A stretch of DNA of 64,000 nucleotides from Membranipora membranacea. Its lineage: Eukaryota > Bryozoa > Gymnolaemata > Cheilostomatida > Membraniporidae. Numbering within the stretch: position 1 is the stretch's first letter; every line of letters starts with the position of its first letter. A program made the translations under genes and the position numbers. The stretch spans positions 1,195,501-1,259,500 of the forward strand of contig OU612070.1 of NCBI GenBank assembly GCA_914767715.1. The letters are read 5' to 3'. This document shows, piece by piece, positions 32,407 to 45,600 of the stretch. The notes beneath the pieces were generated by a model. It was not told the DNA's origin, made no database searches, and saw nothing but the letters and a program-made list of their open reading frames with translations.

Positions 32407-33962
32407 TTTAGACTGTCTGTCACAAAGCTGTCCCTTCTCCTAATAGGAACGGGAAATATAATTGCTATAATACTACACAAGAATGGCATTGAATTTCTAA
32501 ACGATCTTCAGTCATTACAAATAATTATGAGCACTAGCAGCTGATGTAGTGGGTAGACACCCTTAATGATGGTGGGACCGTTCCACCTTTACTAAAGTAG
32601 CACGGCCAGCGCAGGGCGCACCAAGCATTGAGAGCAGGTGATTATCTTTACATAATTCTCCTTATTGATACTCCTAACTTGCAGCGATGATTCCAGTTTA
32701 ATTATTTGTATAATAAGAGACAGATTCCTAAGACATAAAAATGTACCCAATAAAAATATTTAATCTAGAAATAGAAACGGTCTATTTACTCAAGTTAAAA
32801 TGGTTAATAATAACCAGCGCACTCCGGAGTTCTTTCAAACAGTACGTGCATCAGTTTATATATAACATCAGTCAGACCGGGCATATAATACGGGGACAGG
32901 GCAACAGAACAAGTCATTTTCATAAATGGCAAATGAGGCAAACATACATTAGAGTGTAATTGTTTATAGACGGTCTGGCATGCACTTGCAAATCGTTGCA
33001 GAGTAGATTTCATGATCTCCAGCACCGTTGGTAACGGTGAAAGTTATATAATAAGATAATATTTCATTCGGTATTTTCTCCGAGTCTGAAAATAGATTTA
33101 ATCGGTTAAGTTCTCTAGAAATTATATAATTCATCTGGCAGAATTGTGAACAACAAGGAGTTGTGCTACCTCTTGTCTAGTATCATTACAGCTGATATTC
33201 ACTGCAAATTATTGTAAGGTTCATCTCCTAATCAGCTGTCTGCTTGTGTTGTAGTAAGGGAAATGTTAAAGGCTGTAATACTATTTCATGTTGTGTATCA
33301 GAGACCATGAGCAATCAGAATGTGTTGGCTCTTCACCAAATAGAAACCACCATTGTCATGAAACGTAACAAGACTCATATCAGATGATGAGAGACTATTT
33401 ATATTTAAAGGTTGACTCTTAGCATTGAGAGTTTGCGTCATGCGCCTGCATACAAGCAATATTTGACTTTAATATAGCTGTGCTGCTTGTCCATTGCTTC
33501 CGTAATTCTCTCAATACAGAGACTGCTTTTTTAAAGTAACCCTAGAAAGATAGAGGGCCTCTTTGTAGATGCAAATGTTTTATTACTCTTGACATTGTAT
33601 TTTGACAGAAATTGTAAATTCGAAATTAAATTTTGGTTATTAATTCTGGAAAACATTGCTTGTATGTATGCATGTAAGACTCTTGGAATGTAATGTTATG
33701 TAAGAGATTTTAATAATTTAACATATTTTGCGTAATATATTATAAATATAAAATTGGCAAAGTGAAACCATTCACAATCTTTTAAGTATGCATGATGAGT
33801 AATGACGATCAATTTATATAATGCTTGCTTTGGTTGACTGGCAAAATAGTTGATAATTACTAGATTATTTAATTGATGTGTAGACTTTTGCATATAGAGT
33901 GTTTGATTCACTACACTCAAACGAGGGCCAAGGAAAAGAGCATGTACACTAGCCGAACAATC
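32407..33962. other. Non-coding region right of the Polinton
   Basis: No gene supported. Only short ORFs without motifs; no repeat with clear ends. Confidence 0.5.
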
Positions 33963-34427
33963 TCAATTTTCTAATAGATTGTCTACTATGGGCTGGTCAC
34001 TGGTGGCTTTGGCTTCACTGAGGCTGTCATCTAAAAGAGTGACATCAGTAACACTGGTAGCTTGGGTTTCAATAGGGCTCATATCTGACGGAGAAACATC
34101 GGTATTATTGGTAGCTGGGGCTTCAATAAGGCTTTCTTCTAAAGGAGTGGAGTCATGCTCATCACAATCCTCGAATAGTGCTGTCTCTGGTTTCTGGCTC
34201 TCTCCATCCTCCTGTGTGACGATATCACCTAGTTGTTTGTCTTCATCATCAGAAGCCATCTTTGCTTTAAGTTGTGCTTCGAATGATGTTGTGCTAGTTG
34301 CTTTATTTCTCGATGACTTCACTGGCTTCTTGTCTGCCACAATAACCTCCTCCCTATGAACTACAAAATCAGTTAACGGAGTATTGATCAAATGTTCAAA
34401 GGGGTTCATGGTACAATCATTTAGCAA
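33963..34427 (-). CDS. Possible acidic protein, 154 codons, unrecognised
   Basis: An open frame starting MLNDCTMNPFEHLINTPLTD, with a Lys/Ser-rich part (KKPVKSSRNKATSTTSF) and then an acidic, Ser/Thr-rich tail of loose repeats (SLIEAPAT…, SPIETQAT…, SLSEAKAT…). Low complexity makes the opposite strand open too (33979-34359), which weakens the call. It may be a single-exon gene, an exon of a larger one, or chance. No TATA or splice context decides. Confidence 0.35.
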   Translation of the reverse strand: MLNDCTMNPFEHLINTPLTDFVVHREEVIVADKKPVKSSRNKATSTTSFEAQLKAKMASDDEDKQLGDIVTQEDGESQKPETALFEDCDEHDSTPLEESLIEAPATNNTDVSPSDMSPIETQATSVTDVTLLDDSLSEAKATSDQPIVDNLLEN

Positions 34428-35154
34428 TATGGCTTATGGTTTATGAGTTTCATCAACAGTATGTATAACTCTTATTCCGCAACAACGCGACCATCTCAGT
34501 GAATCAGCCGAAAGTTTTGGGATCTCAGCAAGTAGAGTTTGTCTTTAACTGACATTATTCCTCTAACAGATAAGGAAAATGTATTCCAAGCTCCCTGCTT
34601 AGATCAAGGTGAGTAAAGGGAGAGGAGGAGTAACTCCCAATTGAGAATGTTGCACACTATGATAACTTCCATATTTATCATACTGAGGTACTTTTGCCTG
34701 TATATTTCTGAAAGATGGAGCGTCAAATGTATCATGTAGCTTGGACACCATCAGAAGAATTAAGGTGTGGCGACACAAGTTATTGGATTTTGGGTTTGGG
34801 CAAAAAAGAGTTTCCCAAACTATATCAGAGAAACACGTCATAATAGTGTTATCTTGATGGCAGTATGGGTATCTAATTTATTAAAGTTTCACCTGTTTCT
34901 TTGCTCACCCGATTATTGCTGGGATATATTTGAACAAAGCCAGAGCGCATGGAATATGTGGGTGCTTTGGATGATGCTGAAATCGTGAGCAGCATTTCAA
35001 GGAATAAATCCCCATTGAAATTAATTGTCTTTAGTAGCACTGTTATCACTATAAGTACATCAGACACAGGTAATGGTATGTTTGAGTAATCATTACATCC
35101 ATCAGTAACAATGCCTACATTGCAAATCTCTGACACTTCAAGTCAAGTGATGTA
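34428..35154. other. Non-coding
   Basis: Nothing recognisable; short ORFs only. Confidence 0.45.
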
Positions 35155-35186
35155 GCTTCTCGGCCTATTGGCTAAGATCAAAGTGT
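35155..35186 (+). ncRNA. U2 snRNA 5'-end-like fragment (pseudogene or retroelement head)
   Basis: GCTTCTCGGCCTATTGGCTA and the following AGATCAAAGTGT match the first about 30 nt of U2 snRNA with one substitution and one insertion. Similarity stops before the Sm-site region, and the branch-point recognition segment is absent. It is therefore not a functional U2 gene. It may be a truncated retro-pseudogene or the head of a snRNA-derived SINE. Confidence 0.6.
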
Positions 35187-35469
35187 CACTGCCAATGGCC
35201 GATTAGTGCCAGCTCAGTTTTGGCAGCTTGCTGCACACTTATGATTAGGAGGTTCTCTATGGCCTCACCTCTAGGATGCATTCTAGTTTTCTAGAATGTA
35301 TCACATTCTCAGTATGAGGATTAGGGCACCTTGCGTCCCTCTTTAGGGGCAGCCCAATCTTCTCTTTCTTAGCAAACAGCAAGCGATGTAGCGTACTTAC
35401 AATAAAAACTTGATCTGAAGTGGACCTCACAACAACACCAAAAACATAGTACTCAAATCTCCTTCAGAC

Positions 35470-35800
35470 TGTTCTGGTGGACAAAGACATCAAACTGGAA
35501 TTGTACACAATGAGTAGGCAGTACCCAGTGATTCAGATGATCAAAGTACAAAGATGGCGTTATCTGGGGCACACTCTGAGAAGGCCGTGCTCATTCCCAC
35601 ACACTGGTTTGGGTTGGACACCTGAAGGGAAAAGGAGACGCGGGAGACCAAAGAAGACCTGGAGAATGACAGCTCTTGATCAGTTGCAGACTATTGGCAT
35701 CAAATTCAGGAGTGAAGCCGCAGAGATGGCAAAAGATCAGTCGAATGGAGGAAGCAGGAGATGAATATACTGGCGCAATATTCCAGAAGGAATCCTGCAA
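35470..35800 (+). mobile_element. LINE (non-LTR retrotransposon) 3' coding fragment
   Basis: The frame 35477-35764 encodes a typical C-terminal end of endonuclease/reverse-transcriptase ORFs: IKVQRWRYLGHTLRRP, GKRRRGRPKKTWRMT, then a weak A-x-D-R/W ending (MAKDQSNGG). The reverse transcriptase itself is missing, so it is a 5'-truncated copy. Confidence 0.75.
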
Positions 35801-38307
35801 CCTAAGTGTAAGTGCAAGCCCTTCAGAACGAAGAACATGACAGAGCAGTTGAAGATACAGAAAGGCCTTACCTCTGATTTTAGCGAAGGAAATAGCATTA
35901 ATAAGAATTCCAGGAGTAACACAGGGAGAAACGAGGAAGCAAAGAACAGCATTGCAAAGAGAACAAACCAAACAGAAAAACACACCATCCATTTGCAGAA
36001 ATGTGTTGTTCTTTACAATTCGGATCAACCTCAGGAAATAGAAGAGAATGAAACTAAATAACACCAGTGCAAAGTTTTTGGACGCTTGAATTATTTCATG
36101 GATAATACCCAAAACGTCAGTAAGTATCATACAAATTGAAGTTGATGTAGAGAGATAGGAAATAATTGTCCTGGAAGGGCTATAATCTAAATCTGCTATA
36201 TAAAGCAGTATATTCATTATGAATCAATCAATGATTTTGATGACACAATTGATAGATTTTACCATCAAAATCAGCCAAAGGCATCTTAAGTCTATTCATT
36301 TTCTTTCATTTATTGTCTGCTGAATTTGTTAATTTCATGGAATGACTCAATGAGATAATATCACTAATACTGTTGCACCTGACATTCTGAAGAATAAGTT
36401 ATCATTCTTGGAGACTTCAATATCTTTGAAAATCGCAGGAAGAAACGATGGCGCTCGTTTTTTTAGATTTTACTTTAAAACTTATGGTGAATGAACCAAT
36501 GCATAGCAGCATAAGAATTGTCTAGATCTCCTTTACACAAATAAGGCTTTCAATTTATGACAGACTGCTGTATAAAAGAAAGCTGTAGGTGATTACTATT
36601 TCAAATTCATCATAAGAAACCTCGGTGTGGTCCAAAATGTAAATACATTCTAACAAAGTTGTAATTCAAGAATGACACCAGATACAAGCTTTCTCAGATG
36701 TCAACTCAGATTCGATGCCTATGACATCTGATTGAATGACACATGACCCAAGGTTTCAATTGATTATTGAAATATTTGATGATAATAATAATAAAAACAA
36801 ATGAATTGATAATAAAAGTTTTTTGTTGTTAAGAGGACATGGTTTGATACAGATAATGAATATCGGCAGAGAATGGGGCCTCTTAGATGGAGATGGATAA
36901 TACAGATTAGATGGCACTCATCACTTATAGAGACTGATATTGCTTGGGATCAAGCAGAAACCCGCCACCCGTGCAGGACCAAGGCAGCGTAAGGTGAGGT
37001 TACCATCACTGATAGAGCTCCGAGCACTAAGGGACCAACACCCTACCTGGATTACGGCGTATTAGATGTGAAGGGTTGAAAATATCACTTTTTCAACATT
37101 ATATAATTGATCTTACTCTTGAATATTACAATTAAATTAAACAATATTTTAATACTAACATTCATGTTTTTTCCTATAACCCTTTTTATTTTGTCACAAT
37201 TTGTAAAACTTTTCACTATTGAAATGATACAGAATGCCAATAAAGCTCAAAAAAAATTCTGACAGCCTACTGGTAGGATAAAGATATGAGTTCAACTCCA
37301 GCTGGATGTATAATTAGGATGTGTGTTGCAGCAAACTAGAGTAAAACAATGGGTTGAAATTAACCCCTCCTGATAATAGCATGTTAATTCGTAATAAGAT
37401 GTTGCGAATTGAAGAGGAGCTTGGCAGAGAAGTTTGGGGCTATCATTCCAATGTACTTTTACCCATACTTAGAAGACAGGGAATTGATAATGATGCAAGA
37501 AATTTGGTTTTGCATATACACACAATCATAGCCACATATAACATACTTGTATCTCAATTGCATACAGAATGGTTTGGGTAAAAAGTGAATACTGAGATTT
37601 CAATAAGTTCCTCAGAATTGTCAATTAGCCAGATCTTCAGGTATTGGTCATTTTACACAGTTTGAGGGCTACAGAAAACGTATATCGAGCCCTAAATAGG
37701 CACTTATGGTATCCAACCTGACTCAGAAAGTAGTTTGTCTGTCAGGTCAGTGGTGCTTGTTTTCTATATTTTGAGAGAAACTTGGTCTCTAAAAGCACGA
37801 GTGTGTATGATGTGAAGGTATTGAATCGCTATATTTTCTAAAAATATCCAAACTTCTTCTATGATTAGCAACTGGAAAGAGTGGGAAAAAAGAAGATATG
37901 GGAGAAAACTTCCTTTCATAAACATATAATAGAAAAACTACTATTAAATAGTACTCATAAACCATTCTACCCTGTTGTTTACAGAAATTGAAAAATAAAT
38001 ATCAAAACGCTTGGTCTTTCTTGAGTTCTTTTACAGGCAACACTTCTTATGCTCCCTTCATAGAGAGATAATTTCATCCAATCAATTTAATCAGAGCTCA
38101 TTGCATTAGACTTCTGACTAGCTCCTCAATATATCCACCTACTTAAAATAACCCAGAAATGAGTTAGTTATTATTGTCTGTTATTATCATGGTTGTTTTA
38201 AACTGTATCACAAAAGGCACTCACAAATTGTGCCGTTACTGGTTTTTGAACAATGGTGGATTCAAATTTTTGGTTTGGTGATGAAAATCTAATGGTAGGC
38301 AGCCTTG
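35801..38307. other. Non-coding
   Basis: AT-rich, no gene or bounded repeat identified. The long minus-strand ORF 35591-36217 is antisense to the LINE remnant and judged spurious. Confidence 0.5.
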
Positions 38308-38790
38308 CTATTCATTAGGTGTATTCGGAAATGCCTGCATGATACCTTTATACACACACTGAGGGATAACTGTGTGATGCTTTCTGCCGAGATATCCATG
38401 CAGCCAGCTGGTGTAAGATCTGTAGGCTACATGGCGCAACATGCCATTTCTGTCGATGACTCTCATATCAACGTCATCCATCCTGTACAGGTGTGCAACA
38501 TGCTCCAGGTACATTGCATACAGACAGAAGTGATAAAATGATGGATGTCCAGTGATGCATTTATACACTTTGCTATGAGAAAAGAGTTTATGTTGTCCAC
38601 AGACAGCCTTGGCAACCTCACTCTCCTGACAGCATGTTACATCATCAGAGGATTCAGCATGCGTAACTGGCCAACAGTTCCCACAAATACACCAATCATT
38701 TGCATTGATTCTGCTCTGCAATAGATGAGCTCTCCTGGCTTTCTCCAATAATCCAACTGGGTCTAGGTCTGCATCAGCTTGAGAGTCCAT
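38308..38790 (-). CDS. P2X7-receptor-type intracellular (ballast) domain protein
   Basis: Single-exon frame of 160 residues. The Cys/Trp pattern of the P2X7 C-terminal domain is present in order: WCICGNC, DVTCCQE, then CITGHPSFYHFCLYAMYLEHV, then LRHVAYRSYTSWLHGYLG, and VIPQCVYKGIMQAFP. In P2X7 this domain binds zinc and guanine nucleotide; stand-alone versions without the channel are numerous in marine invertebrates. A short N-terminus (MDSQADADLDPVGLLEKARR) precedes it. No TM segments, so cytosolic. The frame is intact. Confidence 0.85.
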   Translation of the reverse strand: MDSQADADLDPVGLLEKARRAHLLQSRINANDWCICGNCWPVTHAESSDDVTCCQESEVAKAVCGQHKLFSHSKVYKCITGHPSFYHFCLYAMYLEHVAHLYRMDDVDMRVIDRNGMLRHVAYRSYTSWLHGYLGRKHHTVIPQCVYKGIMQAFPNTPNE

Positions 38791-39548
38791 GAGAAGTTTT
38801 AGATTTACTTAGTTGAAATTGACAATTGTCTTACAAGGTGTTAGAAATAAATATAGCCATCTTAGGACAGGCATATGAGAAAACGGCGCACTCTCTCAAT
38901 TTGGTCGATAACTCAATATGTAGGATTATCTAGTTTCAAAAAGAGAGAAAGCTGAATTGTCAGTAATGACATGGTGATTGAACCTCAGAAGCAGCCCCAA
39001 ACAGTGGCAAGATGATAGTTGTTTTCAATATCGGTCTCACAAGTGTTTTTTACCCAATGCAACTACTTTGATAGCGGTTTTTATTGTTTTTTCAATAATT
39101 TCATACATTTCCAATTTGTCTTCAAAATAATCTATTCAGATGAATAAGGGTATGTATCCCATTTGTTGATCATCGTCAGTTGGATGAAGATGAGAGACCC
39201 TGTCTAGCAGATGGTATTTTCAGAACAAAGTTGTATAACTATTACTAAAACGTAGTTACACTTTATAACAAATTATTGCCAATGTTTCAAAACTCACCTC
39301 TCATTTTAGAATTTACGAGTGCTGTTCGTACGCCTGTAAAGAGAACAAAGACCCATATCGGGTGATTATTTGGGACACTGAATGTTTATACGTTTTTAAG
39401 AGGACCATTGGACTTTGGAAGTCAATTGATAAACTTTTTGGTGAATTCGTAAATTTAAGGAAATTATAAAATATTGAATAAATATCGGACAAAGCAAATT
39501 AGATAAAATATTGTGAATTTGCCAAGATTTGCAATAATATTAGAACTG
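38791..39548. other. 3' region of the EGF gene and P2X7-domain gene upstream region
   Basis: No exon. On the minus strand an AATAAA at 39079-39084 lies about 470 nt past the EGF gene stop and is a candidate polyadenylation signal. Confidence 0.4.
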
Positions 39549-39643
39549 TCACAATTCCTTACTCAATTCAGTCTGTCTATCATCAAGTCTTTCTTCAGTT
39601 TGCAACTTTTCCTTCTCAAATTTTTCCTGTTGCTTCTTAAGAG
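39549..39643 (-). CDS. EGF gene: last exon, charged cytoplasmic tail
   Basis: Phase-1 exon encoding [20 protein letters not shown] then [10 protein letters not shown] and TGA. It is a single charged helix of about 31 residues, probably a short coiled coil, with no kinase or PDZ motif. Acceptor TTATATTAG. Confidence 0.85.
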
Positions 39644-42600
39644 CTAATATAAAGAAATTAGACAGTACATAGATAGTGTTATCGAACATCTCATATGGAT
39701 GCAAATCATATGACAGTCGCAAAACTCACAAATCAAGATCTTTCAACGATTGCATACAAGACCATCTTTTAAAAACAATTTTATTAGAAATTTTGACATT
39801 TTTATAAGAATGCAAATTTATACTGACTGCAACATGGAAACTTACCTCTTCGTAACATTACACCGAATAAAATAAAGGAAACAACGCCAATAACAGCGGC
39901 GACTCCAATCATTTGGAATAGTGATTGATCTAATTGCTCCTCCGTTCTGCTCATGTGAGCTGATATTTCATATGATACTCCTGAGCAGATGCCAAAACTA
40001 CACATTGCCCCATCCTGACACTCTTCCATCTACAGAACAAATTAAAACAAATGTGAGCACGAAATTATAACTTGACAATTATTTTCGATAATTAGCTAAA
40101 ATCCGCTGATAGGAAGGAGTCTGTGGATTATTTTTGAATCAAATTGTTCAATGAATCGTAGCTAGTCAACATACCATTGAACATGTGGCCAGCAGTGTAC
40201 ACTTTTCATTGATCATCACGGCTCCCTTCACACAATTACACTTCTCAACATAGCAATAGGAAAATGGTCCAATTGATTCATGACAATAAGAGTTACCCTC
40301 ACATTTTTGTTCTGTAGTTTTTGCAGCTGTAGCAAGATTTTCATCTAAAGGAATAGGTAATAATTATTATTGTTCAAGGTTTCAAAAAAAGGATTGAGGG
40401 ATAAATGATTGTCACGGAAATGACAGAAATTTCATAGCGTTTTGTTGATAAAACTGAAGGTTATGGAAATCTGTCAAATATATGCAAATAAAGCAGGTAT
40501 GATTGCTGTTGACTGATTGAGTATCGCTGGCATGTCCTAGTGATAAATCAGAACATAGATTGATATAGAGAGATATGAATAAGGGTGAATTTATTTTGCT
40601 TAAGTTCATACCAGTACATATTGGATAGTCATGATTGCAGAACAAATCGACACAGATCTGATCTTTTTTGCAGACAATCCCTCGGCACTCATCTACATCA
40701 GGTTCGCAGGTACCATCTCTAGAGAAGCACAGTCCGCGATCACAGGTACAACTTCCTGCTCGTTGAAAACAAATGATTCAAACGAATAAATATGGTCTCG
40801 GCCATGAATTTAGGTTGAAATCAACGATAAATGTGGTTGCAGGTTATATGTGATATATCAAGATGCTGCTACAAAAGTGGTATCACAATGATAAATTTGT
40901 AGTGAAATATGATACAATTTGTAAATTGAAAAATCAACCTTGACCTATTTAATGTGAACTGCCACATTTCAAACAACTCAATGATGAAAGCTTTAGATCA
41001 ACATCTGATTTGGTGGGCTATACAACATATGCTCCCATAAAACAATAGGCCAATTCAAGTTACCAGTTTCTTTGTGACAATAAGAGTCATTGAGTGAGGT
41101 GCAATCATCCTCATGTCTGCACTGCTGAGAAGAAGACAGATCCGGATTAGGCTTGCATGTTTCACCGTATGCATCAAGCTTGTAACCTTCCTCACAGACA
41201 CACATACTCAAGCTGCTCACACAAACCATATGATCATCACATCTACCAGCAACCCCAAAGCAAGGTGCACACTACAACAAAGAATGTAACACAAAAATAT
41301 GATCGGTGCTCTATTAGCATTCAGTTTAGTGTCTTCATTGCGACAACATATAATGGGAATCTATTTAGTTTCATATGTCATGTCAAAAGAAATTCATGCC
41401 AATTGAAAGAGGGTCATATTGCATTGTAAAATTACCTTGAGGCAAGCCATGTCTGTTCTCCATTCACAGTTATAGGTATCAGAAGATCTTCTCATACTTG
41501 GTATGCATTCACATTCGCCATATAAGCAAACCTCCCCAAAACGCTCACTGCAGTCTTCCCGGCATAGTATCACTTTATCAATCAATCAATCAATCAATCA
41601 AAATAAAATCACCAGATATTCCACCATAAATAAAATCATTATAATTACACATTGCTAAATCGGTACGTGTAAGTAAAATAATAATATGGTTCATCCTTCA
41701 AAATAACAGGTAAAAAATACATTGCCCAAAGGAGAAAATATCATTTCCTCTCAGTGCAAATGAATCTGTATCTATCATTATTGATACCACCTTTGATATT
41801 TGTTTTACCATAGCAAACCTTGTTAACTGAGAAGTTCAGAAAAGTTATAAAAAAGGACGGAAAAGAAAGCATGGGGCACCCCAGTCAGGGAAAAGAGTGA
41901 TGGCATATCATTCAACAGGTAACAGATTCCCACCGTACCTGCTGTCAACCGCATGACCAATGAAACCCTGCCAATCCAAATCTGAGATCTCTCCCTCACC
42001 CCATCTGAACCAAAATATAAACTCAGCACAACTAGATTACAGCTTGCACTGTCAGTATATTATCTATCTGCTGCCTGTTGTCATTTTCTACCCAGGCAAT
42101 CATACAGATATGATAGCACAATACTGAATTTAATTTACCTGTGCAATTATTCCCGTCTCCAGTAAAGCCTCGCTCACAGGCACATGTAAAATTACCCACT
42201 GTGTTACGACATATAGCATGTATATCACAGTCATGTGTACTATCTGACAAACACTCATCGATATCTATAACATTAAACATAATATCAGCGCCTTGGTAAG
42301 TTCAGTCTCACCTCAATATCATACTCGATAAACAAAATTATTTTCTAATAAGTTAGTAAAACAGTTGATGAGATGATATATTAAAGTCATATCACGTGAT
42401 ATCAAAGCCAGTGAAGATAATTGTGTCGATTTTGAAGTCAAAATGCATCAGTAAGGCCATTAAGGTGCGTTTATGCTGTCAATTTTCCAGTCAATAATGC
42501 AACCTCAGTCATGCTTGAACGACTAATATGCCAATGAAACAATTGAGGCACTGAGGCCGAAATGTTAGTCTATCAATTCAGGCTCTTGTATCAGTGTCAC

Positions 42601-45600
42601 ATAATCATGACTCTGCGTGAATGGTTCAATTGAATCATAATGAGTTGACTCCACTATCACACTCAGAGGATTCACAAAGAAGCGATATCAACACATTTGC
42701 TTTTGATTGGCCAAATCAATAAGCCAAGAGAGTTCATTGGGTAAAATGATCAAGCTTCAAAGTACAATCACGTGGTCATTACTTGAAATTCAAATTGTCA
42801 TAAAAATGATGCACAGCTAACCAGCAGATATCATTTTCCGATTTTGACAGCATATTAATTGGCAATATAAACACACCTTAGGTAGTTACGGTTGTTGCAC
42901 AACTCTTCTCAAGAAAGGTATGTGATATTAAATAAAATTAGCTGGAGAAGGAAAGTCTATGACGCGATTGTAAAAATGCCTTGTCCATGCTTATGATTAA
43001 TTTGAAATATAATTTCATTGCCTGCTCTATTTGCCCAATGTTTCTTTCACTCATCGTACAGCTATGATTAACTTTTCAATTTGATTTACCTGTACAATTA
43101 TTACCATCTCCAGCAAAACCTGGCTCACAGGCACATGTAAAATTTCCCTCGGTGTTACTACATGCTGCATGTATATCACAGTTGTGTGTACTATCAGATA
43201 AACACTCATCAATATCTGTGAAATAATGAACTCAAACTTTGATGGGACAAGAGTCATAATTGATTAGACCTATTTTGAGAATCCCCAAAGATATTGTCTA
43301 CTTGCAATACCAAAAACCCTGTAAACCTGTAATGAAATAATAATAAGTTGATTTATGTACTGCTCAATGTAAGCTACAACATGTACTTCAAGCGGTTTTG
43401 CATTACATCATTAGCACCTGGTCACTGGGTCCATATACTACATAGCCAACCCTGGCTAATGAGAACCTAAATCGCATAAAGTGGTGGTACCCATTTGAAC
43501 ACCGTACTCAACTCAAATCGAATCCTGGTCGTCAGATTGATGATCCAACACGCTAACCTGATAACCTATGAACTGTCATAGAAAATTTGCCAACCTGTAC
43601 ATTTGGTTTTATCATCTAGATGCCTAAAGCCCAGATGACAGGAACAATCGTAACTCCCATCTGTGTTTATGCAATAAGAATTGTTATCACAGTTATGCTG
43701 TAGGCTTGAGCATTCATCAATATCTGCAAGAGAAATGGACTATATACAAGTCACAATGTATATAATCTTATTCATTCGAATATTTGTATATTGATGTGTT
43801 GGTCATCCAATCTACAGAATTCCCATAATCGATAAGCTAGGAAGGTCATTTGATTCACTCTGAACCAAAGATTAATTTCAAGCCTCAATATCACAGCCTT
43901 TGTATGACTTGTTCTATGTGACCCATGTTTTAAAATGCCATGCCAGCGTTGAGCTAACTGTCGGTAAGGTCTTTAAGCGCGTAGCAGTATATTTTGGATG
44001 CTAAATTAGCAGTGACAATTAAAGCATGGAGAAACTTTTCATTATTGTTACCTGAGCACAAAGTACCATTGCCGCTGTAGCCTGTAGGACATTCACAGGT
44101 ATAACCTCCCTCTGTATTGTTACAAACAGCGTTTTCATCACAGTTGTTACTTTGATTCATACATTCATCGATATCTATTGGATTGTAAATTGCAGCTGAT
44201 TATCAGACTCATGGCTGGTATGACGATACAATTTACACAAAATACAAGTTTCAAATGTCAACGACGTTTTTGCTTAATAATTCCCTGACTGATTCCAGTA
44301 TTTGCATTGGACAAAGGAATTTTTGGATGAATCACTGAAATGCTTCAAATCTATACACAGCACGCCTTGGAGTGACCACCATCAAGGCTATCAGCAAGCC
44401 TTTGACAGCAACCCAAATCTTATCCACTGCCGACGTATATAATCATTGATTACAATATTATCCTGTTACCTCTACACAGGCTATCTGGTCCTTGTTCAAA
44501 GTGATCCTCACAGTCACACTCAAATGAACCTTGGGTGTTGGTACAAACTCCTCGGCCGCATATATCATTGTGTAGTTGAGTTGCATTGTGTAGTTGAGTT
44601 TCATTGTGTAGTTGAGTTGCATTGTGTAGTTGAGTTGCATTGCGTAGTTGAGTGGCATTGCATTCATTTTCATCTACAAACAGATTAATTTACAAGTGTA
44701 TAAATCTCTTTGTGTACAACATGTATTTATAGCTGTTATATACTCTCTTGCGCAGTAACTGGTTATGGGTGATATTAGGCCTTGCAACAAAAATTTTCTT
44801 CTAGTTACAATAAAATTCATTTTATACTGTCTTTGCACCATCTTCACGGGTAGACAACAATACAGTGTTGCGAGTGGTCTAATGCCTTGCGCGATTTGGT
44901 GCCTTGTAAAAATATAGGAGGTCCACTGTGTGTTTGCACACCCCACATGCAGTAAAAAGATCCCCCTCTGCCTCTCTCATAATAAGAGTAGCCGGAATCC
45001 CGGTGGGCAATGGTATAGGGTGCGGCTTGAGTACCATGGGTCCCTGTACCTGTACTCCAGAGGGGTAACCCGCTCCGCAATGACAACTTAGACTTAGACT
45101 TAGAGAGTTGCGAAAATGGTGGGACGAAATTGTTCACACAGTTCATACATCATTTATCTTATGCAACGAAACACTGGACAGAATGCAATTAGTGGTTATG
45201 GATCTATACAAACTGTATCTAAATAATCTTGTAACATCAACAAGTTTACTCAGGAAAAATCTCAAAATAACAAAACTGAGCAGCAGCCTCGGAACCCTGG
45301 ATAGAGCAGCGTTTGCAGGATATATAGTACGGTGAATGTGATTTGACATCTTTCCGTGTGAAGATGAGTTTATATTAAAATGTTTTTTAAGCATTTTATT
45401 AGCAATTTTGACAAGTTTTGGACGTTTATGGAGAGTATTATAACGGTAAGAGAAGACAACTTTAAACTTTTGCAAATATTTTGACTTTTTTAAAAAACGA
45501 TCAGTAAACGTTGCATAAATAGACAGCAGCTTTTCGCAACCATTGGCACTGCTAAAAACGTCCAAAAATTTCCTAGGAATAAACGCAACTTAAAGGCTTC

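Noticed and set aside
35591-36217. 208-codon minus-strand ORF
   Set aside because: Antisense to the LINE fragment; hydrophobic but without homology signals.
45143-45565. 140-codon minus-strand ORF in an EGF-gene intron
   Set aside because: Same strand as the gene but no Cys pattern, no splice context in phase and no recognisable transposon domain.
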